From Melanocharis versteri (taxonomy: Eukaryota; Chordata; Aves; Passeriformes; Melanocharitidae), in the NCBI GenBank assembly GCA_013397845.1, contig VZTG01007875.1, positions 620,001-684,000 of the forward strand: DNA of 64,000 bases, written 5' to 3'. Position 1 is the stretch's first letter; every line of letters starts with the position of its first letter. The position numbers and the translations under genes are program-made. Positions 11,441-24,829 of this stretch are shown here, piece by piece. The notes below the pieces were generated by a model. It ran no database searches and was not told the DNA's origin. It was given only the letters and a program-made list of their open reading frames with translations.

Positions 11441-14400
11441 TCACTGTACAGAGGCAGTTGGCTGTAAGGTCTCTGTCCCCCACCCATTCCCAACAAGAGG
11501 ATTTTTAACATGAACAAACAGGGGTTTTTTTGCGCTTTCTCACGATTATAGAGGGTAGAACTATTTCTGCAGAAAATTCTAAAATTCACCTTCAGGGACA
11601 TTAAGCTTAGAGGTGCTTTAGCCCAAACTGCAGAGCTCAGGAAAAGAGGGGGTTCACATAAAAAAAGTAGGCACAGCAATATACACACAATCATTAAATT
11701 GTTTTCTATTTTTTTAATAATATTCCAAACTGTCTATACTAACAACTTTTAAAAGTTCATTAAAACAATAATTCTAATTATTGCAGTCATTTAAATTGCT
11801 GTGAAGGTTTGCAGGTCTCTATAACACATAATTCTACCTGTCCTATCTCTTACTGCTTGAATACATGACAGACAATTGAGTAAAAGCAATCAACATTTTT
11901 AATTTCACATTCCCTTTGAAAATATTTTCATCTTCTATGACATATTTGTTAAAGATTCACCAAGAACACACCGAGACTTTGCTTAATTTACTGTAAACCC
12001 TGATGACTTATGTATTTCAAAAACTGATACATTCCAACTTCTGATTCCCAGAGAATCAGAAATGCTCTTGATCAAACACTCATCCCAGTAAAGAACACAT
12101 ACATTGCTCTGTCACATTTTTCTGTCTTTGAGCAATAGAACAAAGATCAAAATAACCACCTAGCTTTGGTTCACATGGCACACAGATAAAGGGTGGGGTG
12201 AGGTTATTTGTTTCAAACATTTGCCTTCATAGAAAAAGAAATACAGCTAAGTAATTTTCTCCTCATTTAAGACATCAGTAGCAACAAATATGCATGCTGT
12301 GGAATCTTAAAACAATCCAATGACATTTCCATATGAAAATTACTACTTACTGTCAATTAAAAATCTCATTATATACATTAACTGTCTGAGTCACGATTTA
12401 CAATGTGTCACTTGGCTACCAAGAATGTGAAGGGAAAAAGGTTCTTCCAGGACAAAAATAGAACACAGGGCTTCATTTCCAGATCTAGCACAGGATATGT
12501 ATTTCTCAGTTAATTTCTGTTTTGATTTGCCCAGGAATAGCAATAAAGCAATCCTTCATATTCAGGTAATAATGCTGAAAGAATTTTAGTCTGTAAAGCT
12601 TCCAGATGGGAAGCACTGTATGAATATTATTATAATGGAGACCATTGCAACCAAGTTATTTGCAGTGGTTTCACTGCACCTGAATTAATGAACGTCAATT
12701 TGCATCTTGTGAATGTAGTTTAAAATAGGCAACACGATGAGTTTTGTGTGCAATCCTCTCAAAGGTGTGGCTGAAGCTTGTTTCACAGCTGGGGTATTTA
12801 TGAAGGCTGTGACAGCAAGGATTTCCCTGCATCTAAGAAGACAAGAGGCTCATGCAGCCATTTTTCAACAGCTGAGATTCCCTCTTCACTGTCAAACAGC
12901 CTCAATTTGCAAATTTGTAGAAACTTAAGTATCTTTAAGAATTCTACCCTTCTCTGAATTATTCTGAATTTGGTTAACATGTCCAAAAAAAGGCAGGCAG
13001 GCAGGCTGAATAAGTTTTGCTTCCACAGAAAAGCTATCTAAAAAAATTCCAGTTACAAGGGAATGACTACTTTCAGCACTTGATATCTCAGTAATGTGCA
13101 AAGAATAAACCTCATTATGAAAACATACAACAATGCATTGCTGTGAGTATATGCAGAAACCTAATCTGCAAACTTCTCAAGGAAGAACTTCGGCAAGAAC
13201 TCTATTCAGGTAACCTTCTGACTAAAAAACCAAATTAATCCACACATTAAAAGGCATTCGTAAATAATAATCAGAAATGTAGTAAGAAAGATAATTCTAT
13301 ATATTTTGTTCAACAAAACTTGTTCAAGGAAAAGAGTATCAAAACAAACAAACTATAAATGGACATCTTTTGAAGTTTAATTTACTCCACATACAAGTTG
13401 AGACTCTTCAAAGTTACAGAGAGAGAGGAGATTGACAGCTTGAGATTAGGAAAAAATGTTAGCATGATGATCACACAATTATAGGAGAATTCCTTCAAAA
13501 CAATATCTTTGGCAGACTTCTGTGCTGAGCCATGTACTACTTAAGAATTCAAGGGAATATAAATTAGTCTTTCCAAGTCAAGCTTTTCAATATAAAACTA
13601 AAACCATCTGCAACATCATGATTATAAATAAAATCAAGAGCTGATGCATTCTGATGCTCAGTCCTTGTCTGATACTAATACATCTAGCATCTTCACATTC
13701 TGGACATACGCAAACCATGACTTCTCACCCCCTCACAGACTAGTGAAAAACAACAGCAGTCTCTCAACTTGTATGCATTAGCACTACATGTGATGACTGC
13801 AAATTTCTGAAAGAATAGAAAGTATCCAGGTTAAAGACTGTATAGCATATCTCCCAAAAGGGCCTCCCCCCTTTTTTTTTAATGTGTGAAACTTCTCTGC
13901 TAAGGCTCCAACTACCCAATTAAGCTCTTTATCAGCAATGTATTCCCCTAGAGAAACATGATACTGTCGCTATAGTGATCCCACAGTATTTACAAAACAA
14001 CACTCAGATTTCTCTTCAAACCGGTGTCCTGAAAAGAGCCCCAAAATCCCTCTTCTGAGCCATGACAAAGATGGATCTCTCAGATACCTCTAATGCCAGT
14101 TGTATCAGTGATCTTATATTATGCAGAAGCATCAACATTTTGGGGGGTGTCTCTGTATTTGTGATCTCTCTTTCACACAGATGAGGAAGGAAGTGGCATT
14201 CAGTAACTCAGTGAAACTGCTGCTTGGCTGAGAGCAAACTAGGAAGTCAGTGTTTCTCAGATGTGTTTCATTCAGTGGCTTGTTTTAGCAAGCTCTGCTG
14301 TCGGCTGTGAAAAGAAAAGCTCTGCCATCCCTCGGTTTTGAATGTGACTATAGTTGGCAAAATATACAAGACCATAAATATGTAAGAAATTGCCAGTCTT

Positions 14401-14454
14401 CTCAGTACTTCCAGCAGAGAAGAGAGTCTGGGCTTCTGAACTCTGAACTTGAAC
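11441..14454. other. AT-rich non-coding DNA, no gene seen
   Basis: It contains a short GGCA tetranucleotide repeat at 12991-13006. No frame carries a recognisable domain and no named repeat was recognised. Confidence 0.55.
12991..13006. repeat. (AGGC)n short tandem repeat
   Basis: Four tandem copies of AGGC. Confidence 0.8.
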
Positions 14455-15556
14455 AAGTTCTACGTTCCCCTCCTTAGGACATGCCTTATCAAGGGGAACT
14501 CCAGAACCTGGCAGACAGAGGCCAGAGAGACCACCTTGCTGAAGACAGAGGCAGAAGTGCCGCTCAGTACTTCAGTCCACTGTCACTGAATTCCCTGTCT
14601 CATTCAGCGATGGGTCCACATTGCCCTTGTTCAGTCTTCTACCACTAAGGAAGCAAGAGTAACTCTCCTTCTTGACTTTGATATTCCTTGCAAATCCCAC
14701 CTCGAGTTGTGTTTTGAATTTCCAAGCACCATCCCTGCATGCCCAGGCAATGTCTGTAAATTCCTTCTTTGCAGCCAAATCACACTTCTGCCTCGGATAT
14801 ATTGCCTTTTTCACAGTGGAGCTCAGCCAAGAGGTCTCTGACAAGCCAAGCCAGTCTCCTCATATTTCTGCTTGTTTCCTGAAGCATGGGGAGTCCATTC
14901 TTGCTCTTGGAAGATGCTGACCTCAAAGACCTGTCAGCTTTCCTGAGTTCCTTTGCCTTTTAGAGCTGTCCCTCATGAGATCCCCACTAATAGTTTCTGA
15001 AATCTCAAAAACTGAAATCTATTCTCCTGTAGTCCAGGGTCTGTACACAGCCACCCTTTCCCCACTCCTCTCAGGATTTTGAGCTCCAGTCAGGTCTTCC
15101 ATGTTAATGGGTAACAGACCCAGTTGCACTTCACCTATTTGGTCCATTGTAATTCAAAAAGTTACTTCCAATACTCTCAAGAAATCTTGACTGCTTGCAT
15201 CCCACTACTTTGCACTTGCAGTGGACATCAGGAAGTTCAAGTCTCTTGCATGAACCAACATCAACAATTCATGAACTTCTTCAAGTTGTTCAAAGAAGAT
15301 GTTTCGCACTTCCTCACCCTGATCGATGGCCTGTAACATATTCCCACCGTCACCCTGTAGTCATCTGTTCTGATCCTGACCCACAAACTCTCCAGCACAC
15401 TGTCACCCATCCATCCCATTGAAGAGCTTCAGACCTGTAAGGAGCTCCTTCACAAAGACAGCAACTTCCAGTCCTTATTTCCCTGCAGGTCCTCCCTCAA
15501 GAGCTTGTATCCATCCATCCATTCACCCATCCATCCATCCACCCATCCATCCATCA
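14455..15556 (-). mobile_element. CR1 LINE fragment, ORF2 endonuclease C-terminus and linker
   Basis: Read on the minus strand, this is the C-terminal part of the CR1 apurinic-like endonuclease followed by the linker that leads into the reverse transcriptase. The minus-strand peptide encoded at 14844-14572 carries 'TDIAWACRDGAWK', a further stretch at about residues 45-60, then 'NKGNVDPSLNETGNSVT'. These match the typical CR1 linker, in which a 'G-N-V-G-P-L-L-N-E-x-G' block precedes the reverse transcriptase. At about 15228 'GACATCAGGAAGTTCAAGTC' corresponds to the endonuclease part containing the catalytic N-H/D block. At about 15374 'ATCCTGACCCACAAACTCTC' matches further endonuclease text. 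Stops and indels are frequent, so the copy is dead. Its 5' side ends in a CATC microsatellite. Confidence 0.88.
15509..15556. repeat. (CATC)n microsatellite
   Basis: Imperfect tandem CATC units with CACC interruptions, at the 5' end (in CR1 sense) of the CR1 fragment. CR1 itself has a CATCCAT-like word at this point, which may have seeded the expansion. Confidence 0.9.
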
Positions 15557-17859
15557 CAGCATTTAAACTGTGTGAGCTGTTAACACCCAGCTTGCCACTG
15601 CTATGACGTAGTAACTTGTGACTGAATGTAGCATTTGACTTCTTCCTGAATGTTTTCCAGAATACATGTATTTGTATACATACATCTACGGTACGCATAC
15701 AATATATAAAAGGGCATCTTTTCATCCTGTTCTACAGCTCCTGACGTTTCTTATTCCCTCTGCCCTGCATTCTTTGCTTTCCACCCCTGTTCACTGCCAT
15801 CTAACTGAACTATGGGTCATAATCCCCCTCCACTGTCACCCCTAGTTTTCAGCTCTCAGCAAGATGATGAGCTAGTCAGCAGATGTTTTGTCCTGCTTTG
15901 TCTTACTATTGGACACCTTTCCATTTACATTCTTGGAAATATAAACCATGCAAGAACTTAAAATATCTCACTAATAGAGCTACTGCAAAGTTTGAACATT
16001 ATGTTTAGCATTCTTCTTAGCTAATGCAATAGACAAAGGACTGGATGGTGCAGAAGAAAGAATATTTGAGAAGAAGGGATTTTCTGTCCGTGGACAATTG
16101 ATTCTAATCTAGTTTAGGTAACTGCAGTGACTGAAAAATTACCAATTCACAAATAACTCAGCTACTTATCTCTGTGAAATTATTCTGCAGTCCAATTTTA
16201 CCATGGAAACAATAGCAACAACTTCACTGCTGATGCTCTGAAAAGAGAGGGATGCAAAAGCTAGACTTGCCTTCTTCCTGGAGAAGGAACTATTGACAAT
16301 ATTTAGAAGCAGGCATAGATACAGGAGTCACTATTAAATTAAATATGAGTTACCATACAGTTCCACCAGTCTAATAGCAAGAATCAGCCAAAACTGCCTC
16401 CCACTCCTAGTAGTGTACCCTCATCCCCTTTCTCATGCTGACACCAGCATCTACACCATTTTAGAAAGTTTAACTTGCAGGATGTTAACTCCATGGATAA
16501 TTAGGGTGGGAGAGAGGGGTAGGAGCATGGGGACAGGAGTAAGAGGCTGGGATGAGACTGTCCCTCCCAGCCACAGCTACTGCAATGCCACGTGTGCCAT
16601 TCATGGTTTCAACACCCACAGGAATTCAGTCTCTAGGGCTACCTAGCAAGTGCCAGTAGAGTTTTCAATTGCTTAGAAACTCAGGTATGAATACAGAAAA
16701 TAAAGTTGGACAAGCATGTGCAACTGTAATTCTGTAGGTGTGGAGCCTGCTTCCTACTGCCCCCAAGTCAATACACAGAAAAGAGTGAAACTATTAATGA
16801 AATGAGTGTATCAAAAGTGGAGAAAATACAAAAGGATTGTTAAGTAGCAATTGAGTATAATATATTAATATAATAGCTTATATTCTCCATTACTAAATTT
16901 TAAACACTTTTGTACATTTATACTGCTAAGGTAACCTGTTTATTATCACTTTCCCTATACTTATATATACTCCCTTTTTCATATTTATAGTTTTTATATT
17001 TATATAGACATATAATAATAAAAGATATCACAGCTTATTAAACAATATTTTATATGAATAGAGGGAACATAAGAATTGTTAGTTCTTTCCCTGATCCTTT
17101 TGAATAATAACTAGCCATACTGGAAAAAAACAAACTTCTGGAATTTTGACAAAATCAAGGATATCACAAATTAATCACCCGAAGTGAATATAAATAGTAT
17201 AACAAAATAGTTTTGTTTTTACCACAAGTAAAATAATTAGAACCGCTATGGAATAGCTACCAGTAATTATCTAAGCCTAGTTTCCAGATCATCTTATATT
17301 TCAGTGTTTTGAAGTTTTACCACAAAAATTTATGTACTATATTGCAGTCAAAGCATTTGTAGATTTTTACTGCAGTAATTCAAACTTTTTAACGACAAGG
17401 AAACTCATTCTATAAATCAACTGAATTTTGCAATAAAGCGTTTATGATTTTCTTGTCCTTTTTCCTCCTAGTATGGTAGAAATGCTTCTGGAATGTCCTC
17501 AACAGAGTAGCAAACATCAAAATAAACAAAAAATCCTTTTTAAAAGAGTTCTCATGTTTCCAAAGTCATAAAAGTTCCACTTTCCCTTACTTCTGAGAAG
17601 AACCTTGTCAAAATGCAAGTTCTAAAATGGGTACCATCAGAACACAAACAGCCTAAACATTGTGGTTTACTACCTTTCCCTACGGATCAGATCAAATACA
17701 AATAAAGTTCCTGGGAGATAACAGTCGACATTATAAAGCACGACACTTTACTGCTGACAATCACAGACTACTTAGAGCTGAAGAATACACCAAGCACCCT
17801 CCCTTCAGACTCAATGGACGGAGCAATCAATCCCCTTCACGTAGCACAACAGCTTGAAT
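15557..17859. other. AT-rich non-coding DNA, no gene seen
   Basis: Very AT-rich between about 16850 and 17450. Only short frames without domains. Confidence 0.55.
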
Positions 17860-18090
17860 TAATGGCATCCCTTGTCCTGGGCAGACTCAGATGCTGGACC
17901 TCTGTGCCCGGGGCTCCCCAAAGACAGCGGCTGTGGAAGGGCCAGCTCTCCGCAGGTGTAGCAGGGTGAGACCTCAGGAGCCAGCAGGACACACGAGTCC
18001 CAGCTTCTCGGTCTGCTCCCCGCAGCCACTGGCCCTGTCCCTTCCCCAGATGCTTCAGGCAAGAACCGATCCTCTCCCTGCGGGGTGAGT
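17860..18090 (+). other. GC-rich block with splice-bounded open frames (candidate exon region)
   Basis: A compact GC-rich block in AT-rich surroundings. One + strand segment starts after an acceptor-like 'CCTTGTCCTGGGCAG' (exon from 17886) and could end at a GTGAGA donor near 17966. A second starts after 'GGTCTGCTCCCCGCAG' (18026) and ends at a perfect GTGAGT donor (last base 18084), 59 bases long. An open frame runs through both (from ATG at 17891). I recognise no protein family. It could be an exon of an unnamed gene or lncRNA, or a chance GC-rich island. Confidence 0.25.
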
Positions 18091-21000
18091 TTGCAGTACA
18101 TCATCTTCTGGAATCAGGTTATTGGGCCTGCAAAAGCATGGATGCCAGAGCAAGAGAGATGGGAAGGAAGGATAGGTTCTCATTCAGTGAATGTGTTTGT
18201 CTAAGTGGGCACTGAGAAACACGAAGGAGCCTCCTTCCTTGATTGGTATCTGACTACAGATCACTGTCTGGTAGCATGGTGCGCTCAGAGTATTCAGCCG
18301 TGAACAGGTCTGTGTTTGACTGCAGATAAGGGAACCCTACAAAACAGCTGTTAGCACCCTTATGCACAATAAAATCTAAATACTAGCAGATCAAACTAGT
18401 TCATCACAGACTTGGACATAATAAAGACTTTCAGCTAAGAAAGTGTCTGTGGCCTTCCCTTTTCTCTTGCTCATCGACACAGGACTTCACGAGTATTCTC
18501 TGTAAAAAGGCTGAGTTTCATTGCCTTGTGTATTACATTCATTTAATGAAGGACTAAATGTTCTTCATTAATTTCTTTTCCTGACATGGTAGAAACATAT
18601 CTTCAAGAGAAGAGCAGAACATGGCTGACCATATCGCAGCTAGCAACCCTTCAGGCCCACGTAGCAACCCACTTTGGCCACTGGGAAGTCTCTGATGCCT
18701 GACGCTCTTTTGACCACAGAAATTGTTTTGATGCTGGCCCTATGTTCAGCTTGGTACGTGACCAGCAAGCTGTGGAGGAGCCAGAGATCCTACTGGGAGT
18801 GCTGTGGGATGTGAGCTGATGTGGGTGTCTGTGTGGTCCCAGGCCTGGGCTGTCTCTGATGTTACCACCACTTGCAAACAAGAAGTGGCTTTTGACAACC
18901 ACTGCTACAGGGACGGGGCACACAGAGGCACAGAGGAAGAGAACACTGTGTGGTAGGAGGACTGAGCAAGGGGCTTTGTACAGCACAAACGTGAAGAGGA
19001 TGATGACGTGAGGATTTTGATGTGGATGTTGGCTGCTGTGGAAGAAGGCAAGGAAAAATGGGCCATGGGAAAGAGACCTGAAGTCCTGACATCAGAAAAG
19101 TCCTTATTCTGAGTCTGCATTAAACACAAGTCCACAGAAAACCCCCTTGCTATTCAAAGGTAGATAAACAAGCATTGCAATCCTCAAAATCAGGCCCATA
19201 GAACTCTGTTCTATGAAAAGTGCCAAATATAGTATTTGCTACGCAAAATATGCAATTTCATTTCATTACACAGAAAGAAACCTTAAAACCTATCTCTAGT
19301 AACTGTCAGACAATAAAATGCAGCTTCTACAAGCCCACACAGGAGCTGACTTGTGAGAGCACGAGTGAGCCATCTACTTGTGCCATTTAGATTCTTCTAC
19401 AGAATCCTTTGCTCCAATAAACTTAATTGTTGATCTAGGAACTGTAGAAGGCGGAATTTATTACAGACTGTTTTTCAAAAATTTTCAAAATTTCTGTTTA
19501 GTTTTTTTTTTAAACTACGAATTTGAAAAAGACATTTGGAAATTAAATTCCGAATAAATCCATCTTATTCATTCAAAAAAGTAAAAAAATCCAAGGAAAG
19601 ATCAGGCTTCAAATTCTTAACATTTGTATTCTCATGTATTATGCCTTGAATAAATTACAAATGTTTATTTACAAAAATGAATTTGCAATATTTCCATAAC
19701 AAATCTGAGGAAAATACTCTTAATTTTGTCCTACTTCTGGTAAGCCCTCCAGGTAAACATTTTATTCTTGTCAGCTTATTGACCTCAGTGGGCCAAGTGA
19801 GCACCACTCACCTTGTGCAGGCATAGCCATTTTAGCAGTACTTTCAAAAAGAAGTAATGCAAATGATTAATGGAGTTGTTCACTAATGCGGCACTGATCA
19901 AAAACACTCGAATATTTAAGAAAATATAAGAACACACATGAGATGGGTAAAAAAAGCCCCTTAGATTATTCTTATTTTCCAACCAGAGAATCCCAGTTCT
20001 GATTCCATCTCCAACACAATACAGGAATATTTTCCAGACAGCACCATGTGCACGGTATCTTATGGACATGTGCAGGGGAAAAGTCTGCCTCGGGAACTGC
20101 ACAAAGGAGTATTTTGAGATCTCTCAGTTTGATGGGATGATTCGGAGGCCAGACTGTGACTTGGCTTTTTTATGCCCCAGGAAGAGGAGCGCAGGCTCAC
20201 GGAGAACACACCACGGGCTGTATCTGACTCTGTCATCCTGACTGCAACCGTTAAAACGAGGTGACCCCATTGCCCATAAATTACCTGCCTCCTTAGCTGG
20301 ATGATGAACATGCAAATGCAAGCAGCATGCTAGGTGAACACCTCAGTGAATGCTGTGTGACACTGAACTGAAATCCTGGCCAGCACATCAAGAATGCTCC
20401 TTTGTTAAACACCTTAGACAGCAAAATCAGAGAAAATTGTCAAGCCAAGTAGAGTAACTGAGTATATTTCATGGCATGGGCAACAGACATGGATGGCAAT
20501 CTGCTAGAAAATGCTAATGTTCTGTGTAAAACACAAGTCAATGGAAAGACCTGGTTTTGGTGGGACTCAAAAGCCTGAGAAGGATAAATGCTGTTTAAAC
20601 TGATGTTTTAAAGTGCCAGTTTGCAGAAATATACATGGACAGCACCTCTACACTGTTAACACTGCAGTAAAATATACACCGTACGAACCAAAGTTATTTT
20701 TCCTTTAAAACTGTATGTTAGACCTCTTGCTGCTATGTAAATGCCCCAGCATAATTTATGGCTCACTTCTGGTCTTGGGTGTGCAGACACAGCACCTATA
20801 CTCTGAAAAACACACTCCCGTGCATGCATGTGCAGGCTTCCCAGCAGTTTCTCAAGCAAGGGAAGTGTTTTCTTCTGCTCCACCCATCACATAGCAGAGC
20901 TGAAGAAAGCCCTAGGTTTTTTGAACTCCCTACTGTCTTCTTATCAAATCGTTTGTTTTTCAGCTAGAAAGGATATGTTCAGATTTATGAACATACTCTT

Positions 21001-23149
21001 CCAATATGAAAGCAAGAAAAACCCCAACTGGCAACAAGTTTAAGGCAACCTGGGTTCATCTACACTATTTCCTCTTACTGTTTCTTCAGATACAGTAGAA
21101 GGGGTGTTTATCACTAAAGAAATGTCAGAAATATCAATTATTCATATACTGTTTACAATTCCCTAAAGCAGAACTTAAGGACTTCTAATTTCAGACTAGA
21201 AATACCTTTCCTATATTGAAATACTTCCAATACACTTCAAGATAAAGGAAAAAGAAAAAACCAACACTTTATATTTAATTATATAATGTAGTTGGTTTCA
21301 TATTCTTAAGTGCTGGTTTTACTTCAAGTTACAGTAGGCTATTACAAAATTAATGCCAGAACTGATCTGATTTCTGCACCATAAACCGACTTGTTTTTCT
21401 TCCATCATAAGCTGTGCCTAGCTTGTTATAAAATATGTACTGTCACAATACACACTTATGTTCTCAGTATTTGATTAATATTAGTCCAAGAAGGTAACTG
21501 AATCATAAAATTCTCTCCTAGTCCTTGTGAAATGGCTTATTTGAATGAATATGCACTAAATATTTTTGTAGGAGGGCAGATAAGCAATGCTGTTTAGGTA
21601 ATACTATTATTCCCTGGTGGCTTCACACTTGTGGCAGAAAAACAGATTCAAACAAGCACTACAGTGTTACTGAGGTTACAAATGACCTGGAAAAATACAG
21701 TTTCTATGGATATCATTTAATGAAGACAAGCCTTGCATGTCACACATCTAATATAGTGTTTTGTTTATTTCTCTGCAGGTATAAGGTACTCTCCTTGTAT
21801 TGAGCAGATTTTGCAATTATTTTATGCCATAGAGTTTTAAAACACTAGTCTTTTATGCAGACATTATTAAATTATAGATAGTAGGATGATCAGAACCTTA
21901 TTGCACACGTAGCCAAGTTGGATTTTTCCAGAGACACTGTGTTCTATCTTTTAAAAACAGTTAAATATGGAGATTTAGCACTGTTAATAAAAGCTTCTAC
22001 AGAGAAAGAATACACTGTTCATGTATTTTAACTTAAAAAACAAATTTCTGCCAGTGTTATCTCATCACCTTACCTAATCTGAATATATTTGCAAGCACTA
22101 AATTTTATTCAGACATCTTCATTACATAATATTGCTAAAACATCTATAGAGTAATTGATTTAAACAGCAATGGAAATCAGGAACAGCAGTACTGAAAAGA
22201 CTAAGGCAGACTAAAATGCTATTTGTTTACATTCTGCAAAACCCAGCCCGGATCAGATAAACAGATGGATTCTTTCTGGATAGAAATACTGCATAAGATT
22301 CTGAAATTTAGCATAGAGGGTGGGAAGTGCAGCTATAAGCAACTGATGTTTTGCTTCCCATCACATCAAAATGACTTTTGGACCTGAAGTAGAATAATTA
22401 TATTTTTGTCCTCAGTGCACAATTAATAAAAACCAACTTCCCAGCAATGCCACACCCTTGTGATTAAACAGCATTTTAAAAAATATTTAGATAAAGTCTG
22501 AACAAATCAAACAAACATGTAGGCAGGAAATGCTGTTTGGAATGCACTCCCTGCAATGTACTGTTAGACCCAGAAAGCAGCCTAACTCCAGAATTCAATC
22601 AAGCAAAATCTAGTATAATCTCATTACAGCCTTTGCAGTTAATGAAACCTATTTAAATCTCTGACATTCTGATTTTTAGAGCTGACAAAAGCAAAAATTA
22701 CTTGGTTTATGTAACACAAACATATAGAAAGATAAGATTCTATCCTTTAGGTTATCCTAGCTATTTACCAAGCAATGCGTAATATGAAAAGATTACTCTT
22801 CTGCTACTCACTATTGCTCCAGGATTTCAGTAAATATTTGATACTGATTTCAAAGAAGCCTGAATCCTGCTGGCTAGCCATGTCTGCTGCATACAAAGAG
22901 GCTTCTATAATTCTGAGCAGCTGAAGTGGCAGGTACTATGTATGTAGATGTGACTGTCACCAGTCAGTGATGTAAACGAGGGGTCAGAGGAGGAAATGAA
23001 GTCTCCGCAGATCCACTTCTTCTGTTCATGGTAGGTAAGCTCATTAAAAAAAAAATACAAGAAGCTCAACAACAACAACAAAAACACACCATGAGATTTT
23101 TGTCCTTTGCACTTCCTTCGGGGCTTGTACTTAATTCTATCTGAAGAGT
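18091..23149. other. Non-coding DNA, no gene supported
   Basis: A + strand frame at about 19955-20240 stays open for about 95 codons with a protein-like, Cys-containing text, but it has no clear splice sites, no early ATG and no family match. An AAC trinucleotide repeat lies at 23067-23085. Confidence 0.5.
23067..23085. repeat. (AAC)n microsatellite
   Basis: Tandem AAC units shortly after a run of ten A residues. Confidence 0.85.
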
Positions 23150-23815
23150 ATTTTATTCCCTCTCCCCCTCAGTACGTATTTTCATTTATTCCATTCCGCA
23201 ACCGGGCAAATTTCTTCTGGTCGGTTAAGGCATATGCAGCACCACAGCACTTGTTCCATAAGCACAGTTAGAGTATCTTCCCGAAGGGCGTCTGAGCCGT
23301 GCTTTTAATAACGTGCAGTCTGCCTGTCTGAAGCTGTTTTCACATCAGAAGCTGTCAGCCCGAGCGTATGCACCTCCTCTCGCAAACCGAGTATCAACTT
23401 GAAGCCCCGCTGAAACCGCCTCTTCTGCAGCTGCAGGAATCTCACACGTACTGCTCAGCTTTAGGGGGAAAAAAAGCACCCTCTAATGAACATCCTCTGC
23501 CTGCTCTGGTCAGCTGCTCTCCTTCCGCCTGTTTCCAAGAAGAGCACGCTGAACTGTACACAACTGCATCATGCTGCGGTAAAGCAGAGCTGCACCCATA
23601 GATCTGATTGCAGTGACGCTGGGAAGGAAAAAAGGCTCTCCCTCAGCCCAGTTGCACAAGAGAAGCACTTCCAGAGCGCTAAACCCACGGCATTCACACT
23701 GGCTGCTTCTGCTTTCCTTTCACCGCTACAGAAAAACGTGTTGTCATTTTTTTCTTGACACTTTTTCCGCCCCCGCCTTAACAAAGATGAGAGACAGCAA
23801 GCTGAATTCATAACG
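23150..23815. promoter_or_regulatory. CpG-enriched block, possible promoter or enhancer
   Basis: I count roughly 28 CpG dinucleotides in about 660 bases, far more than in neighbouring DNA where CpG is sparse. GC content is about half. It has no long conserved-looking frame. The overlapping 60-90 codon frames on both strands are expected from the base composition. CpG retention in an AT-rich region suggests an unmethylated regulatory element, but no TATA box or clear first-exon donor fixes a strand. Confidence 0.4.
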
Positions 23816-24829
23816 GCAAATAAGCCAGAGAGCTCACTGCTTTGTATTCACCTCTGAAAGAGCCACAGAAAACTCAGTTTGATATCATTTCTATCTTGAA
23901 TAATGGTTTCCAAAAAGGAACTGAATTCACATAAGAAAAATGAGGCAGAAGAAATTCACTGCTTGTTAATCTCTCTGTATTTTCTACAAAATACTTAATT
24001 GCTAGGTACGATTTCCATATTCCTTAGGTTTTATTTCATATAATCACAGCACATCACTATGCATATTTTAATGGTAATGAAGAAAAACAAGAATCAGTTT
24101 CCAGAATACTTTTTGTTTCACATATTCTTGGTATCATCCTTCCAGATATTATTTCCTGGGAATAACAGTACTTTTTCTTCTCACTTAGTGGAATAAATTT
24201 CCTGCAGCATTTCATAACTATAGTATCTGAGACAAAATAGAGCTTGTCTGCTGCTGATTCTTCTAAAAACTTTGTCAGCAATTATATTCGCACATTACTT
24301 TTAGTTTCAGTATGCAGAATATTTGATGTTTGGATTGGAAACTGAGGAACACTAGGGTCATTGAGACAAAGCTCCTGTGGTTCTCACTGAAAATATGCTA
24401 AATGTCTTCTGCAAACATACCTCATCTAGAGATAAGGTTTTGTGTCCTCACTAATGACAGACTATGGTAGAAACTCACTTTGTAAACCCTCTTTCAGTTC
24501 CTAAATGAACTTCAGTCACAACCTGTTTACATCCTTTCATGGACATGAACAACCAGAAATATTTAGAGTATCTCAGGTTTGACCTCACCAGCTGTATCAA
24601 TGAGAGCTGATCAGCTCCTCCTCCCTATGCTGTTAATTATCATCCCATTGCTGTGACTCTGCATCCCCAATTCATACTGAGACCCATCTGTGCATACTCC
24701 CCTACCCCTCCACTGACAAAGCCTCCTCTTTGTGCCATCCTGTTCTAGCCAGCACAATCCAGCTTTTTACAACAAAAGTTAAATTTAACCCCATATAAGG
24801 GAAGTTCTAAGATCAAGTTCCAAGGACTG
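23816..24829. other. Non-coding DNA, no gene seen
   Basis: Only short frames. The right half may be a decayed continuation of the old CR1 copy that follows, but I cannot align it. Confidence 0.5.

Noticed and set aside
19955..20240. + strand frame of about 95 codons with Cys-containing protein-like text
   Set aside because: No start codon near its beginning, no donor before its stop, and a minus-strand frame of similar length overlaps it.
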